Assembly (NCBI GenBank): GCA_016794025.1
Contig: JAEUKX010000049.1
Span: 26,829 to 90,828, forward strand
Direction of reading: 5' to 3'
DNA length: 64,000 bases
DNA from: Rhodospirillales bacterium
GTDB lineage: Bacteria; Pseudomonadota; Alphaproteobacteria; CACIAM-22H2
A program made the position numbers and the translations under genes. Below, in pieces: positions 1 to 8,260 of the stretch (the stretch's first letter is position 1; each line of letters starts with the position of its first letter). Under the pieces are notes generated by a model. It was given only the letters and a program-made list of their open reading frames with translations. It searched no databases and was not told the origin of the DNA.

Positions 1-104
<104 letters not shown>

Positions 105-105
105 C

Positions 106-1017
106 CTAGCGCTTCAGGCCGCATTCCTGGGCGCAGTATGCCGCGATATCGGCGTGCGTGGCGAACCAGATGCCGGGCATCGCCTTGGCGTGACGGATGA
201 TCTCCTCCACGATCCAGATGCGCGAGCGGTGGCCGATGACATGCGGGTGCATCGTCAGGACGTAGAGGCCGCCCTCCTCGTAGGCGACGTCGAGCTCGCG
301 CCTGAAGATGTCGAACACGGCCTCCGGCGCGGTGTACGGCCTCAGGCTCGCCAAGCGATCCATGTTGAAATAGATCGCATCGTCGCGAATCCATTCGACT
401 GGAAGCTCGACCACGCCGGTCGGCTTCCCGTCCTCGAGAAGTTCGTAGGGATCATCGTCGGCCATGAGCGACGAATCGTAGAGGAGGCCCATCTCGCGGA
501 TGATCGCAAGCGTGTGGGGGCTGAAGTCCCATGACGCGGTGCGCACGCCCACGGGCCGCCGGCCGGCGATCTTCTCGAGTACGTCAGCCGCGCGCAGATT
601 GAGATCGCGTTCTGGCTCGTATCCAAGAGTGCTGTTGAACTCGTGAATCCAGCTGTGGAGCGCGATCTCGTGCCCCGCGGCGACGACAGACTTCACTTCC
701 TGCGGATGCAGCATTGCGGAGACCGCCGGCTGGAAGAAGCTCGCCGGCACGGCGTACCTGTCGAGAAGTTTCAGGATGCGGCCGATGCCGGAACGTGCCC
801 CGTACTGGCCTTGACTCAACTTGCCGTGCGACTTGCCGCCATAGCGAAGCTCGCCCGTCTCGTGATCGGAGTCGAACGACAGGGCCACGGCGCAACGCGC
901 GCCGTTCTTCCACTGCTTCGGCAGAAGGGACCGCCCGGCTCGGACCTTGTCGACCTTCGCGCGCCATGTCCGCTCGTCCCATTGCCAGGGCTTCGGTTCG
1001 CCGTCGCCATCCATCAT
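106..1017 (-). CDS. polysaccharide deacetylase family protein (NodB-like, carbohydrate esterase 4 fold)
   Basis: A 303-residue cytoplasmic-looking protein without a signal peptide. It carries the NodB-type metal site: SFDSDHE with Asp49 and Asp51, then HSWIHE with His121 and His125, and an HPHVIGH stretch near the end. Proteins of this size with this motif spacing are often annotated as polysaccharide deacetylases but include amidohydrolase-like enzymes acting on small amides, so the true substrate is open. The start is the first ATG of the pair at 1017/1014, because GAGAGGAAC sits just upstream; a longer frame to 1083 lacks a ribosome site. It lies downstream of the PAS_5 gene on the same strand, 90 bases away. 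Confidence 0.75.
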   Translation of the reverse strand: MMDGDGEPKPWQWDERTWRAKVDKVRAGRSLLPKQWKNGARCAVALSFDSDHETGELRYGGKSHGKLSQGQYGARSGIGRILKLLDRYAVPASFFQPAVSAMLHPQEVKSVVAAGHEIALHSWIHEFNSTLGYEPERDLNLRAADVLEKIAGRRPVGVRTASWDFSPHTLAIIREMGLLYDSSLMADDDPYELLEDGKPTGVVELPVEWIRDDAIYFNMDRLASLRPYTAPEAVFDIFRRELDVAYEEGGLYVLTMHPHVIGHRSRIWIVEEIIRHAKAMPGIWFATHADIAAYCAQECGLKR

Positions 1018-1107
1018 CGAGTTCCTCTCATCGGGTCGTGTGGAAAACCATCCACATCCGCAATCGGTGGCCGATGCCTGCAAACTCCGTCGGACGCAAC
1101 CGTGGCC

Positions 1108-1620
1108 CTAGCGTGGCCGGCGGATCTCGGCGCCGATATGCGGCAGGGAATAGATCGTATCGACGTTCTCGCCGTCGCGCGATAGCGGAACCAGGAGAAT
1201 CTCGTATTCCCAGCGCCACAGGCTAACGGTGATGTCCCGCATCTCGCGCGCCGGGCTGCGCGACCTGACGACGCGTGCAAGCGTCCGGCGGATGATCTCG
1301 CGCACGCGCGGTTCAGGATATTCATCGAGCGTCCGCCCGGTCATGTCGATGCCGTAGAGTGCGGCCGTATGCGGGGCGTCGATCCGGAAGCGGAAGGTAC
1401 CGCCCGGAAGCACGTCGTGGACGCTCAGGGTCTCGCGCGCCCAAACGATCGCGGCCGGCGACAACGTTTCTGGCGTCGGCATGCGTGCGAAACCGCAAGC
1501 CGCCGACCATGCCGCATGGAGACGGCGCAACGGCGCGCCGGCGATGGTGGCCGGATCGAATTCCGCGACCATCGCGGTCCCGGCGGATATGGATCGATCG
1601 TCGATGTCTCGTGCGAACAT
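1108..1620 (-). CDS. PAS_5 domain protein
   Basis: A 170-residue protein matching the PAS_5 family (DUF1488-like naming varies), small alphaproteobacterial PAS proteins of unknown partner. Visible features are an N-terminal LRRLHAAW segment, a PTPETLSPAAI turn, a VHDVLPGGTFRFRI strand and the GIDMTGRTLDEYPEPR loop typical of these domains. No kinase, cyclase or other output domain follows, so it may sense a ligand and act through another protein. The start at 1620 is chosen by family length; the frame stays open upstream and ATG at 1713 is an alternative. It diverges from the aldehyde dehydrogenase gene. Confidence 0.65.
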   Translation of the reverse strand: MFARDIDDRSISAGTAMVAEFDPATIAGAPLRRLHAAWSAACGFARMPTPETLSPAAIVWARETLSVHDVLPGGTFRFRIDAPHTAALYGIDMTGRTLDEYPEPRVREIIRRTLARVVRSRSPAREMRDITVSLWRWEYEILLVPLSRDGENVDTIYSLPHIGAEIRRPR

Positions 1621-1869
1621 GGAGTCTCGGAACTTCGGGCGTACACCGAGTTTCTCACGAAGCCACGTCCAAAAGCATCGGTTTACGCGCGTGCAAGCGA
1701 GTGCGACCTGCATCGCGAAATGCGATTCCGCGACGAGCAGAGCGATCGTGTCGCGGTCGTACAAGTCCGCAATATCAATCGTTTGGCCGAAATGTTCGAG
1801 CGCCTTGCCGATACCGGATGTCTTCTCCAATATCCGGCCGCCAAGACCGAACGCGACGAGGAGAACAGC

Positions 1870-3414
1870 GTGAACCCGACCCAATCGAACCAGCCCGATG
1901 TCCGCGCGGAAGCCGAAGCACTCCTGAAGCGACTTGGCGTCGACCCGTCCGCTTCCCGCAGCGGCACGCTTGTCGCGCGCAGCCCGATATCCGGCACCGA
2001 GATCGGCCGCGTCGTCGAGGCCGACGGCGCGCAATGCGTATCGGCAATTGCGGCCGCGCATTCGGCTTTCCTCGAATGGCGCAAGGTTCCCGCGCCTCAC
2101 CGGGGCGAATTCGTTCGCCTGCTGGGCGAGGAACTGCGTCTGGCAAAGGCCGATCTCGGCCGGCTCGTGACGATCGAGGCCGGCAAGATCGTGTCGGAAG
2201 GGCTCGGCGAGGTGCAGGAAATGATCGACATTTGCGATTTCGCGGTCGGTCTTTCGCGCCAGCTCCATGGCCTGACGATCGCCACGGAGCGCCCGAACCA
2301 CCGCATGATGGAAACCTGGCATCCGATAGGTGTCTGCGGGATCGTCACCGCATTCAACTTTCCGGTGGCCGTGTGGTCGTGGAACGCGGCACTGGCGCTC
2401 GTCTGCGGAAACGCGGTCGTCTGGAAGCCGTCGGAAAAGACGCCGCTAACGGCGCTTGCGGTCGCGGCGATTTTCGAGAAGGCGGCCAAGCGGCACGGGA
2501 ACGTGCCGAAAGGGCTTGGCGCCGTCCTAACCGGCGCGCGTGCACCCGGCGAGGCGCTGGTGGAAAGCTCCCTCGTACCGATCCTGTCGGCGACGGGATC
2601 GACCCGCATGGGGCGCGAGGTCGGGGCGAAGCTTGCCACTCGGTTCGCACGCGCCATCCTTGAACTCGGCGGCAACAACGCGGCGATCGTGGCACCGAGC
2701 GCCGATCTCGATCTCGCATTGCGGGCCATCGCGTTCGCGGCCATGGGAACGGCCGGCCAGCGCTGCACGACATTGCGCCGCCTGATCGTCCACGAAAGCG
2801 TCTATGACAAGCTGATGCCGCGGCTCGTGAGGGCCTATGCGGGCGTCTCGATCGGAGATCCCCGTGCGCCGGGCACGCTCGTGGGGCCGCTCATCGATCC
2901 CGGTGCTTTCGACGGCGCACAGAAGGCGCTGGACGAGGCCCGTGCGCTCGGCGCGAAGGTGCATGGTGGTGCCCGCGTGGAGCGTGCCGATCTGGCGCCT
3001 GGCGCACGCTACATGCAGCCGGCGCTCGTCGAGATGCCCGCCCAATCGGGCCCCATGCTGCACGAGACGTTCGCGCCGATCCTCTACGTCGTGCGCTATC
3101 GCGACTTCTCCGAAGCCGTCGCCATCCAGAACGGCGTGGGCGCCGGCCTTTCTTCCTCGATCTTCACGCAGGACATGCGCGAGGCGGAGACCTTCGTTTC
3201 CGATTTCGGGTCGGACTGCGGAATTGCCAATGTCAATATCGGCCCTTCGGGGGCGGAGATCGGCGGCGCATTCGGCGGCGAGAAGGAGACCGGCGGCGGT
3301 CGCGAAGCGGGGTCGGATGCGTGGAAGGCCTATATGCGCCGCGCGACGAACACCATCAACTACGGCACGACGCTGCCTCTTGCACAAGGCGTCACGTTCG
3401 ACGTGGCGGGCTAA
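1870..3414 (+). CDS. aldehyde dehydrogenase, ALDH7 / aminoadipate-semialdehyde dehydrogenase type
   Basis: A 514-residue NAD(P)-dependent aldehyde dehydrogenase. It has AFNFPVAVWSWN in the cofactor domain, catalytic Glu265 in LELGGNN, catalytic Cys299 in GQRCTT, and the ALDH7 ending GGEKETGGGREAGSD. ALDH7 enzymes oxidise alpha-aminoadipate semialdehyde (piperideine-6-carboxylate) in lysine breakdown and also other aldehydes. The GTG start at 1870 follows GAGGAG at the right distance and gives the family length; the frame is open far upstream but those residues are not ALDH-like. The gene converges directly on soxA, stop next to stop, so it is not part of the sox operon. Confidence 0.85.
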   Translation: MNPTQSNQPDVRAEAEALLKRLGVDPSASRSGTLVARSPISGTEIGRVVEADGAQCVSAIAAAHSAFLEWRKVPAPHRGEFVRLLGEELRLAKADLGRLVTIEAGKIVSEGLGEVQEMIDICDFAVGLSRQLHGLTIATERPNHRMMETWHPIGVCGIVTAFNFPVAVWSWNAALALVCGNAVVWKPSEKTPLTALAVAAIFEKAAKRHGNVPKGLGAVLTGARAPGEALVESSLVPILSATGSTRMGREVGAKLATRFARAILELGGNNAAIVAPSADLDLALRAIAFAAMGTAGQRCTTLRRLIVHESVYDKLMPRLVRAYAGVSIGDPRAPGTLVGPLIDPGAFDGAQKALDEARALGAKVHGGARVERADLAPGARYMQPALVEMPAQSGPMLHETFAPILYVVRYRDFSEAVAIQNGVGAGLSSSIFTQDMREAETFVSDFGSDCGIANVNIGPSGAEIGGAFGGEKETGGGREAGSDAWKAYMRRATNTINYGTTLPLAQGVTFDVAG

Positions 3415-4185
3415 TCAGGGGCGTACGGCCGGCGTCTCGATCGTCATGCCGGCCGCCCGACGCATCAGGAACGCCTCGAGTGCCACAAACTCGGGCGAGC
3501 CGTAGGCAAAGGCCTCCGCGCGTACGCCGATCATGCAGTTGCGAAGGCGTCGTTGCAGCGTGCCGACGGATTGCCACTCGGAACGGTAGACGGGATAGCC
3601 GGTCGGATGCCCCTGCGGAATGATGCTTCCCGCCAGACGCTGGCCGGCGCGCTGTTCGTGGCATTGCGCGCAGGACAGATCGAGCTGCCCCATGCGCCTT
3701 GTGAAGAGAGCCGAACCGGCGGCGGCCGCCGCACCGACATTCGGCTCGTCGGGCGGAACGATCGGAAGTCCGCGCGACTGCCGCGCAACGAACGCTTCGA
3801 GGGCGACACGCGCCCGGGACTCGTGCGGCAGCGGGTCGGCCTTCTGGCGGCGGATGCGGCAGTCTTCGATCTTGCCGTCGAGGTTCACGACACGGCCAAG
3901 CATGGTGTCGTAGGCCGGATACCGGGCCGCGACGCCGCGCATGTTTTCGGGGCCGCCGTGGCAGTCGGCGCAGGACTTGCCGGCCGATCCGGCCTGCCTG
4001 TTCCAGGCGCTCTCGCCTTCCGCAAGCCAGAGCGCAGCCGGATTGGAGAAATCGTCACGCTGGATCGCCTGCAGTGCAGTGCCCATATCGTCGAATCCGG
4101 ATCGACGCGGGTCGGCGATCCCTTGCGCCAGCGCAGTGGCGGCCAGCAATGCGAAGAAAGCGACGGCAGCCGATCCTTGCTTCAT
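3415..4185 (-). CDS. soxA: SoxA, diheme cytochrome c of the sulfur-oxidation system
   Basis: 256 residues with an N-terminal signal peptide (VAFFALLAATALAQG). Two haem-binding motifs are visible, CADCH and CAQCH, and a Cys in the RNCMIGVRAE context, the conserved active-site cysteine ligand of SoxA. A further conserved Cys precedes RIRRQKADPLPHES. In the known pathway SoxXA joins thiosulfate to the SoxY cysteine in the periplasm and passes on electrons. It is the last gene of the minus-strand operon and overlaps soxZ by ATGA. SoxB, needed to release sulfate, is not in the operon. Confidence 0.9.
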   Translation of the reverse strand: MKQGSAAVAFFALLAATALAQGIADPRRSGFDDMGTALQAIQRDDFSNPAALWLAEGESAWNRQAGSAGKSCADCHGGPENMRGVAARYPAYDTMLGRVVNLDGKIEDCRIRRQKADPLPHESRARVALEAFVARQSRGLPIVPPDEPNVGAAAAAGSALFTRRMGQLDLSCAQCHEQRAGQRLAGSIIPQGHPTGYPVYRSEWQSVGTLQRRLRNCMIGVRAEAFAYGSPEFVALEAFLMRRAAGMTIETPAVRP

Positions 4186-4502
4186 TCGACGACGATGGCC
4201 GTGCTGTAGCTTGCCGAGAATCCCTTGTCGCCCGTCCATTCCATCTCAAGCGCGCCGCCCGCATCGGCACGGACGTAGAAGACAAGATAGGGATTGGCCG
4301 ACACGGCAGGGGAAAGTGCCATGTCCAGAACGGTTTCGCCCGCGAAGCGACAACGCACGTGCTCGATGATGTCGCGTGGAATGATCGTTCCGTTGGTTCC
4401 CGGACGGAAGCCCGTTTCCATGGGATGGGAAATCAGCGTTCGCACCTCGAACACTTCGCCGCGCCGCACGCGCTTCGGGGCATTGACGAGCGGGGCGGCC
4501 AT
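4182..4502 (-). CDS. soxZ: SoxZ, sulfur-carrier complex subunit
   Basis: A 106-residue protein with the immunoglobulin-like SoxZ fold: an RGEVFEVRTLISHPMETG start, a PRDIIEHVRCRF centre and an ending in which WTGDKG is followed by beta strands. SoxZ has no signal peptide and in known systems is exported together with SoxY, whose carrier cysteine it helps to present. It is the expected length for the family. The gene overlaps soxA downstream by four bases, and its start ATG (4500-4502) shares the last base of soxY. Confidence 0.9.
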   Translation of the reverse strand: MAAPLVNAPKRVRRGEVFEVRTLISHPMETGFRPGTNGTIIPRDIIEHVRCRFAGETVLDMALSPAVSANPYLVFYVRADAGGALEMEWTGDKGFSASYSTAIVVE

Positions 4503-4951
4503 CACTCCAGCCCCTCGATGCAGGCGGCGATTGTCACGATCACGTCGATGCCCGCCGTCCACAGCGAGCCGTCCGACATTTCCGCGACGGCGACGACTTT
4601 CTGCGTATCGGCGAGTTTGATTCTCGTGGCGATCTCGGCACGCCCGGCGCGCGGACCAAAGCGCACGCTCAGAACATGGGGCTGGGGATTCTTCTCGTTG
4701 AACACATGCAGGGCCGTTACGCGATCGCCGTCCGTCATCGCACTCTCGACGCGCACGCGCATCGGGACGGTGTTGCCATTGTCGATCAAGGGCTGGATGT
4801 CGAGAACGATCCTGCCCCCACGAACGGCACGATCGCCGGTTACTTCGCGGATGGCCTCGCGCATCGTCTCCGGCGTGGCATTTGCGGCAAGCGGCAGCAG
4901 CGCCACCGCGAAGCCGCCGGCGAAAGCCCGACGCGTGCAACCGACGTTCAT
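4502..4951 (-). CDS. soxY: SoxY, sulfur-carrier protein with altered C-terminus
   Basis: 149 residues, with a Tat-like leader (RRAFAGGFAVALLPLAANA) and a SoxY core including TQKVVAVAEMSDGSLW. In characterised SoxY the chain ends in GGCGG, and that cysteine carries the sulfur substrate on a flexible arm. Here the end reads VTIAACIEGLE: the cysteine is kept, but both flanking glycine pairs are lost and five residues follow it. I checked the end on the nucleotide level and it stops cleanly with TGA, so this is not an obvious frameshift. It overlaps soxX by ATGA. Confidence 0.82.
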   Translation of the reverse strand: MNVGCTRRAFAGGFAVALLPLAANATPETMREAIREVTGDRAVRGGRIVLDIQPLIDNGNTVPMRVRVESAMTDGDRVTALHVFNEKNPQPHVLSVRFGPRAGRAEIATRIKLADTQKVVAVAEMSDGSLWTAGIDVIVTIAACIEGLE

Positions 4952-5382
4952 TTGACGTCCTTAAGCGACGAGAGATAGGCCACGACATCCTCGATCTGGG
5001 CTGCCGAAAGGATCGGCTTCCCGGAATAGCCGGCCGCCACGCGCTCGAACCCTTCGCGCCGGTAGTAGGATGGCATGATCGTTCCGGGCGTGAAGCGCTG
5101 CGGCTCGACCAGCCTAAGACGCAGTTGGCCTTCCGACCAGCGGGAGCCGGCTCCGTCGAGCGGCGGCGCGAGATCGCCCTGAAAGCGCACTTCCGGAAAT
5201 GGTCCGGCATGGCAGAGCACGCACAGGCCAACCGCACGATCGGCGACGATGGCGCGACCGCGCGCGGCATCGCCGACCGCGCCTTCGAGCGGAGCGGGGA
5301 TCTCGTCGCCGAGGATCGCGTAGCCGGCTCCGGCGGCTGGCGTCGCTGCCATCATCAGGAGGAGCGCGGCGACTCTCCTCAC
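4948..5382 (-). CDS. soxX: SoxX, monoheme cytochrome c
   Basis: 144 residues with a hydrophobic leader (VAALLLMMAATPAAG), one haem motif CVLCH and the distal methionine in MPSYYR, as in SoxX. It partners SoxA as the SoxXA cytochrome complex and would take electrons to the respiratory chain. No ATG is placed well; I chose GTG at 5382, whose GTGA overlaps the TGA stop of the preceding molybdenum enzyme gene. That coupling links the sox genes to the hydroxylase and suggests that SoxX or SoxXA may also accept its electrons. Confidence 0.85.
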   Translation of the reverse strand: MRRVAALLLMMAATPAAGAGYAILGDEIPAPLEGAVGDAARGRAIVADRAVGLCVLCHAGPFPEVRFQGDLAPPLDGAGSRWSEGQLRLRLVEPQRFTPGTIMPSYYRREGFERVAAGYSGKPILSAAQIEDVVAYLSSLKDVK

Positions 5383-7532
5383 GCGCTGCGCAGGTCGTGC
5401 TTTGCGACCGGAAGCGAACGGATGCGCTTGCCTGTCGCCGCGAAGATCGCGTTGAGCACCGCCGGTGCCGCGACGCCGATCGTCGGCTCTCCGACCCCGC
5501 CCCAGAATCCCCCGGAGGGCACAAGCACCGTTTCCACGTGCGGCATCTCGTCCATTCGCAGGACCGGATAGGTGTCGAAATTCGTCTGCTCGATGGCGCC
5601 GTCCTTCACGGTGCACTCGCCGTAAAGTGCCGCCGAAAGGCCATAGACGAAAGATCCCGCAACCTGCCGCTCGATCTGCGCGGGATTGACGACCGTGCCG
5701 GGGTCCGTCGCGGCGACGATGCGGTGGATCTTGAGCTGCCCTTCCTTGACAGACACTTCGGCAACAGCCGCAACGTAGCTGCCGAATCCCATGATCTGCG
5801 CCACGCCGTGAAAGCGTCCGGGCACCGGCTTTCCATAGCCGATGCGCTCGGCCGCGGCGTCGAGGACCGCCCGATGCTTCGGCTTTAGATAGCGGCGGCG
5901 GAAGGCAAGCGGATCCTCGCCCGCGGCGCGCGCAAGCTCGTCCATGAAGCATTCCACGTAGATCGCGTTGTGATTGAGGTTCACTCCGCGCCAGAACCCG
6001 GCCAGCACGTGCGTATTGCGCATCGCGTGATCGACGAGAAGGTTCGGCACGTCATAGCCGAACTGGCCTTCCGTGCCACCTGCGTTGAGCCCCTGGAACA
6101 CCACGGGATCCATGCCGTTCTGGAGCCCCTGCGGCGCGAGTGACGCCAGGATCGACTGTCCGGAAATGCGCATATGCAGTCCGACGAGCTTTCCCGACGC
6201 ATCGAGTGCGCCCGTGAGCTTGCACTTGGTGACCGGGTGGAACGCGCAGTGCATCATGTCTTCTTCGCGCGACCAGACGAGCTTCACGGGCGTCCCGGGC
6301 ATCTGTCGTGCGATCAGCACCGCCTGGCGCACATAGTCCGAACGGCCGCGACGGCCGAACCCGCCGCCGAGGAAGGCCTTGTGCACATCGCATTTGGCAA
6401 CGGGCAGTTCGGCGGCTTCCGCCGCTGCGGCCAGCGCCGATTCGCCGTTCTGCGTCGGACACCAGACTTCGCAGCGATCGGCGGTCCAGATGGCCGTCGC
6501 GTTCATCGGCTCCATCGTCGCGTGATTCTGGTAGGGATACGAATAGACGGCTTCGACGACCTTTGCCGCGCCCGCAATCGCCGCTTTTGCATCGCCGACC
6601 CGCGTCCCGATGAAGACGTTCTCGGCGGTAAGGCCTTCGGTAAGCATCGCATCGATCGTGGCGCTCGAGGTTCCGGCACCGGGCCCCATGTCCCATTCGA
6701 CCGGAAGGGCTTCGAGCGCCTTGCGCGCCTGCCAGTAGCTGTCGGCGATGACCGCCACGGCCGTTCCGTCGACAGCGACGACCTTGCGTACGCCCGGCAT
6801 CCTGTCGACCTTTGCGGCGTCAAATCCCTTGAGCTTGCCGCCCTGTACGGGACAGTCGCGGATCGTCGCGGTGAGCATCCCCGGCAGGCGAAGATCGATC
6901 CCGTAGACGAGCGTCCCGTCGACCTTCGGGGCGGTGTCGAGCCGTTTGACGCCTTTGCCGGCGATCTTCCAGTCCTTGACGTCCTTGAGCTTGATGTCCT
7001 TCGGCGGCTCAAGCGTCGCCGCCTCGGCGGCAAGTTCGCCGTAGCGAAGCCGACGGCCGCTTGCGGCGTGCGAAACCACACCGTTTGAGGTCGAGCACTC
7101 GGCCTCGGCGACGTTCCAGCGCTTTGCGGCGGCGGAAACCAGCATCGCACGTGCCGCAGCGCCGCCCTGACGCACATATTCGTGCGACTCGCGGATGCCA
7201 CGGCTGCCGCCGGTCGAGAAATTGCGCCAGACCCGTCCGCGCGCGACGTTCTGGCCGGGTGTCGGAAACTCGGTCGATACGCGCGACCAGTCGCATTCGA
7301 GTTCCTCGGCCACGAGCTGAGCCAGCCCGGTGAGCGTTCCCTGGCCCATTTCCGACCGCGCAATGCGGATCACCACGCGATCGTCCGGATGGACGACGAC
7401 CCACGCGTTGATCTCCCGCACGGCGCTGGTTCCCTGACTGCGTGCGAAGGGGATATCAAAGCCGAGCGAGAAGGCACCGGCGACGGAGCCGACGAGGAAC
7501 GAGCGGCGGCTGATGGATGCGATGGCGTCCAT
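5379..7532 (-). CDS. molybdopterin-binding subunit of xanthine-dehydrogenase-family oxidoreductase (IorB-like)
   Basis: A 717-residue large subunit of the isoquinoline 1-oxidoreductase / periplasmic aldehyde dehydrogenase branch. It opens with a twin-arginine signal (SRRSFLVGS, Arg9-Arg10), so it should be exported folded with its cofactor. Further on are FLGGGFGRRG, a typical molybdopterin-binding segment, and near the end GGVGEPTIG with the catalytic glutamate. Relatives oxidise N-heterocycles or aldehydes by hydroxylation. The ATG at 7532 is preferred over 7538 because AAGGAG is at a better distance. It sits between the 2Fe-2S subunit gene and soxX, overlapping the latter. Confidence 0.87.
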   Translation of the reverse strand: MDAIASISRRSFLVGSVAGAFSLGFDIPFARSQGTSAVREINAWVVVHPDDRVVIRIARSEMGQGTLTGLAQLVAEELECDWSRVSTEFPTPGQNVARGRVWRNFSTGGSRGIRESHEYVRQGGAAARAMLVSAAAKRWNVAEAECSTSNGVVSHAASGRRLRYGELAAEAATLEPPKDIKLKDVKDWKIAGKGVKRLDTAPKVDGTLVYGIDLRLPGMLTATIRDCPVQGGKLKGFDAAKVDRMPGVRKVVAVDGTAVAVIADSYWQARKALEALPVEWDMGPGAGTSSATIDAMLTEGLTAENVFIGTRVGDAKAAIAGAAKVVEAVYSYPYQNHATMEPMNATAIWTADRCEVWCPTQNGESALAAAAEAAELPVAKCDVHKAFLGGGFGRRGRSDYVRQAVLIARQMPGTPVKLVWSREEDMMHCAFHPVTKCKLTGALDASGKLVGLHMRISGQSILASLAPQGLQNGMDPVVFQGLNAGGTEGQFGYDVPNLLVDHAMRNTHVLAGFWRGVNLNHNAIYVECFMDELARAAGEDPLAFRRRYLKPKHRAVLDAAAERIGYGKPVPGRFHGVAQIMGFGSYVAAVAEVSVKEGQLKIHRIVAATDPGTVVNPAQIERQVAGSFVYGLSAALYGECTVKDGAIEQTNFDTYPVLRMDEMPHVETVLVPSGGFWGGVGEPTIGVAAPAVLNAIFAATGKRIRSLPVAKHDLRSA

Positions 7533-7546
7533 GATCATCTTCTCCT

Positions 7547-7996
7547 TCAGGCCTTGGCGGCCGCATGGATGGCTGCGCGCACCTGCTGGTAGGTGCCGCA
7601 CCGGCAGATGTTCGTCATGGCCGCGTCAATGTCGGCGTCGGTCGGATTCGGCTTCTCGGCAAGGAGAGCCGCCGCCGCCATGATCATGCCGCTCTGGCAA
7701 TAGCCGCACTGCGGCACGTCTCCTTCGAGCCAGGCCTGCTGGATCTTGTGCAGTCGGCCGCCTTCGGCGAGCCCTTCGATGGTCGTGATCTTCGCGTCGC
7801 CTACGGCACTCACGGGCAGCGAGCAGCTGCGGACAGGAACGCCATCGACATGGACTGTGCAGGCCCCGCATTGCGCGATGCCGCAACCGTACTTCGTGCC
7901 GGTCATACCCAGGGTGTCGCGCAAGACCCAGAGCAGCGGCGTTTCCGGATCGACGGCGGCCTCGTGCCGCTTTCCGTTGATCGTCAGGACGGCCAT
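7547..7996 (-). CDS. (2Fe-2S)-binding subunit of the molybdenum hydroxylase (IorA-like)
   Basis: A 149-residue iron-sulfur subunit of the xanthine dehydrogenase family. The N-terminal plant-ferredoxin cluster is [15 protein letters not shown] with a following Cys, and the C-terminal cluster is QCGYCQSGM followed by CRCGTY. It relays electrons from the molybdenum centre of the large subunit. No signal peptide is present, so it is probably carried out with the Tat-targeted partner. ATG at 7996 is preferred to 8002 because GGAGG lies eight bases before it. This is the first gene of the minus-strand operon running to soxA. Confidence 0.88.
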   Translation of the reverse strand: MAVLTINGKRHEAAVDPETPLLWVLRDTLGMTGTKYGCGIAQCGACTVHVDGVPVRSCSLPVSAVGDAKITTIEGLAEGGRLHKIQQAWLEGDVPQCGYCQSGMIMAAAALLAEKPNPTDADIDAAMTNICRCGTYQQVRAAIHAAAKA

Positions 7997-8002
7997 CGGC
8001 AT

Positions 8003-8260
8003 TTCCTCCCGGCTTTCAGCCTTTGTCGATCAATGACACTAGCGCCGGGTCGACCCCAAAAGGAGTCGGGCTTGGTTACGGAATGTTTATGCCTTCGGAT
8101 CGGGCAGTACGGGCTGTCAGCGCGCATATTTTTGTTTGTATGCGTATGACTGCACAGATTTCCGGCAATATTGGTTTGACTTTGTCGACAATCGACAGCA
8201 GGCTCCTCGCGAAGATTACCGGAATACCAAAATTTCCGGCCCTTGGGAGTGACGCCGTCC
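8003..8260. promoter_or_regulatory. divergent control region between the iorA-sox operon and the CoA-transferase operon
   Basis: About 260 bases with no gene, and clearly more AT-rich than its surroundings (for example ATATTTTTGTTTGT around 8130). It must hold the promoters of both divergent operons. I see a perfect palindrome at 8182-8191 and a partial copy at 8023-8033, both described separately. A TTGACT hexamer at 8176-8181 could be a -35 box for the rightward operon, but I cannot point to a convincing -10 box. Confidence 0.5.
8182..8191. promoter_or_regulatory. candidate GntR-family operator TTGTCGACAA
   Basis: A perfect 10-base palindrome directly behind a TTGACT hexamer. FadR-subfamily GntR regulators commonly bind short palindromes of the TNGTNNNACNA form, and this one fits. 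The third gene of the rightward operon (10256-10945) encodes such a regulator, so autoregulation is a reasonable inference. A looser copy, TTGTCGATCAA, lies at 8023-8033 next to the leftward operon start. Confidence 0.4.

Noticed and set aside
8100..8160. AT-rich stretch (ATATTTTTGTTTGT) as a possible insertion scar or phage attachment site
   Set aside because: No direct repeats, integrase or tRNA end nearby; a normal promoter region between divergent operons explains it.
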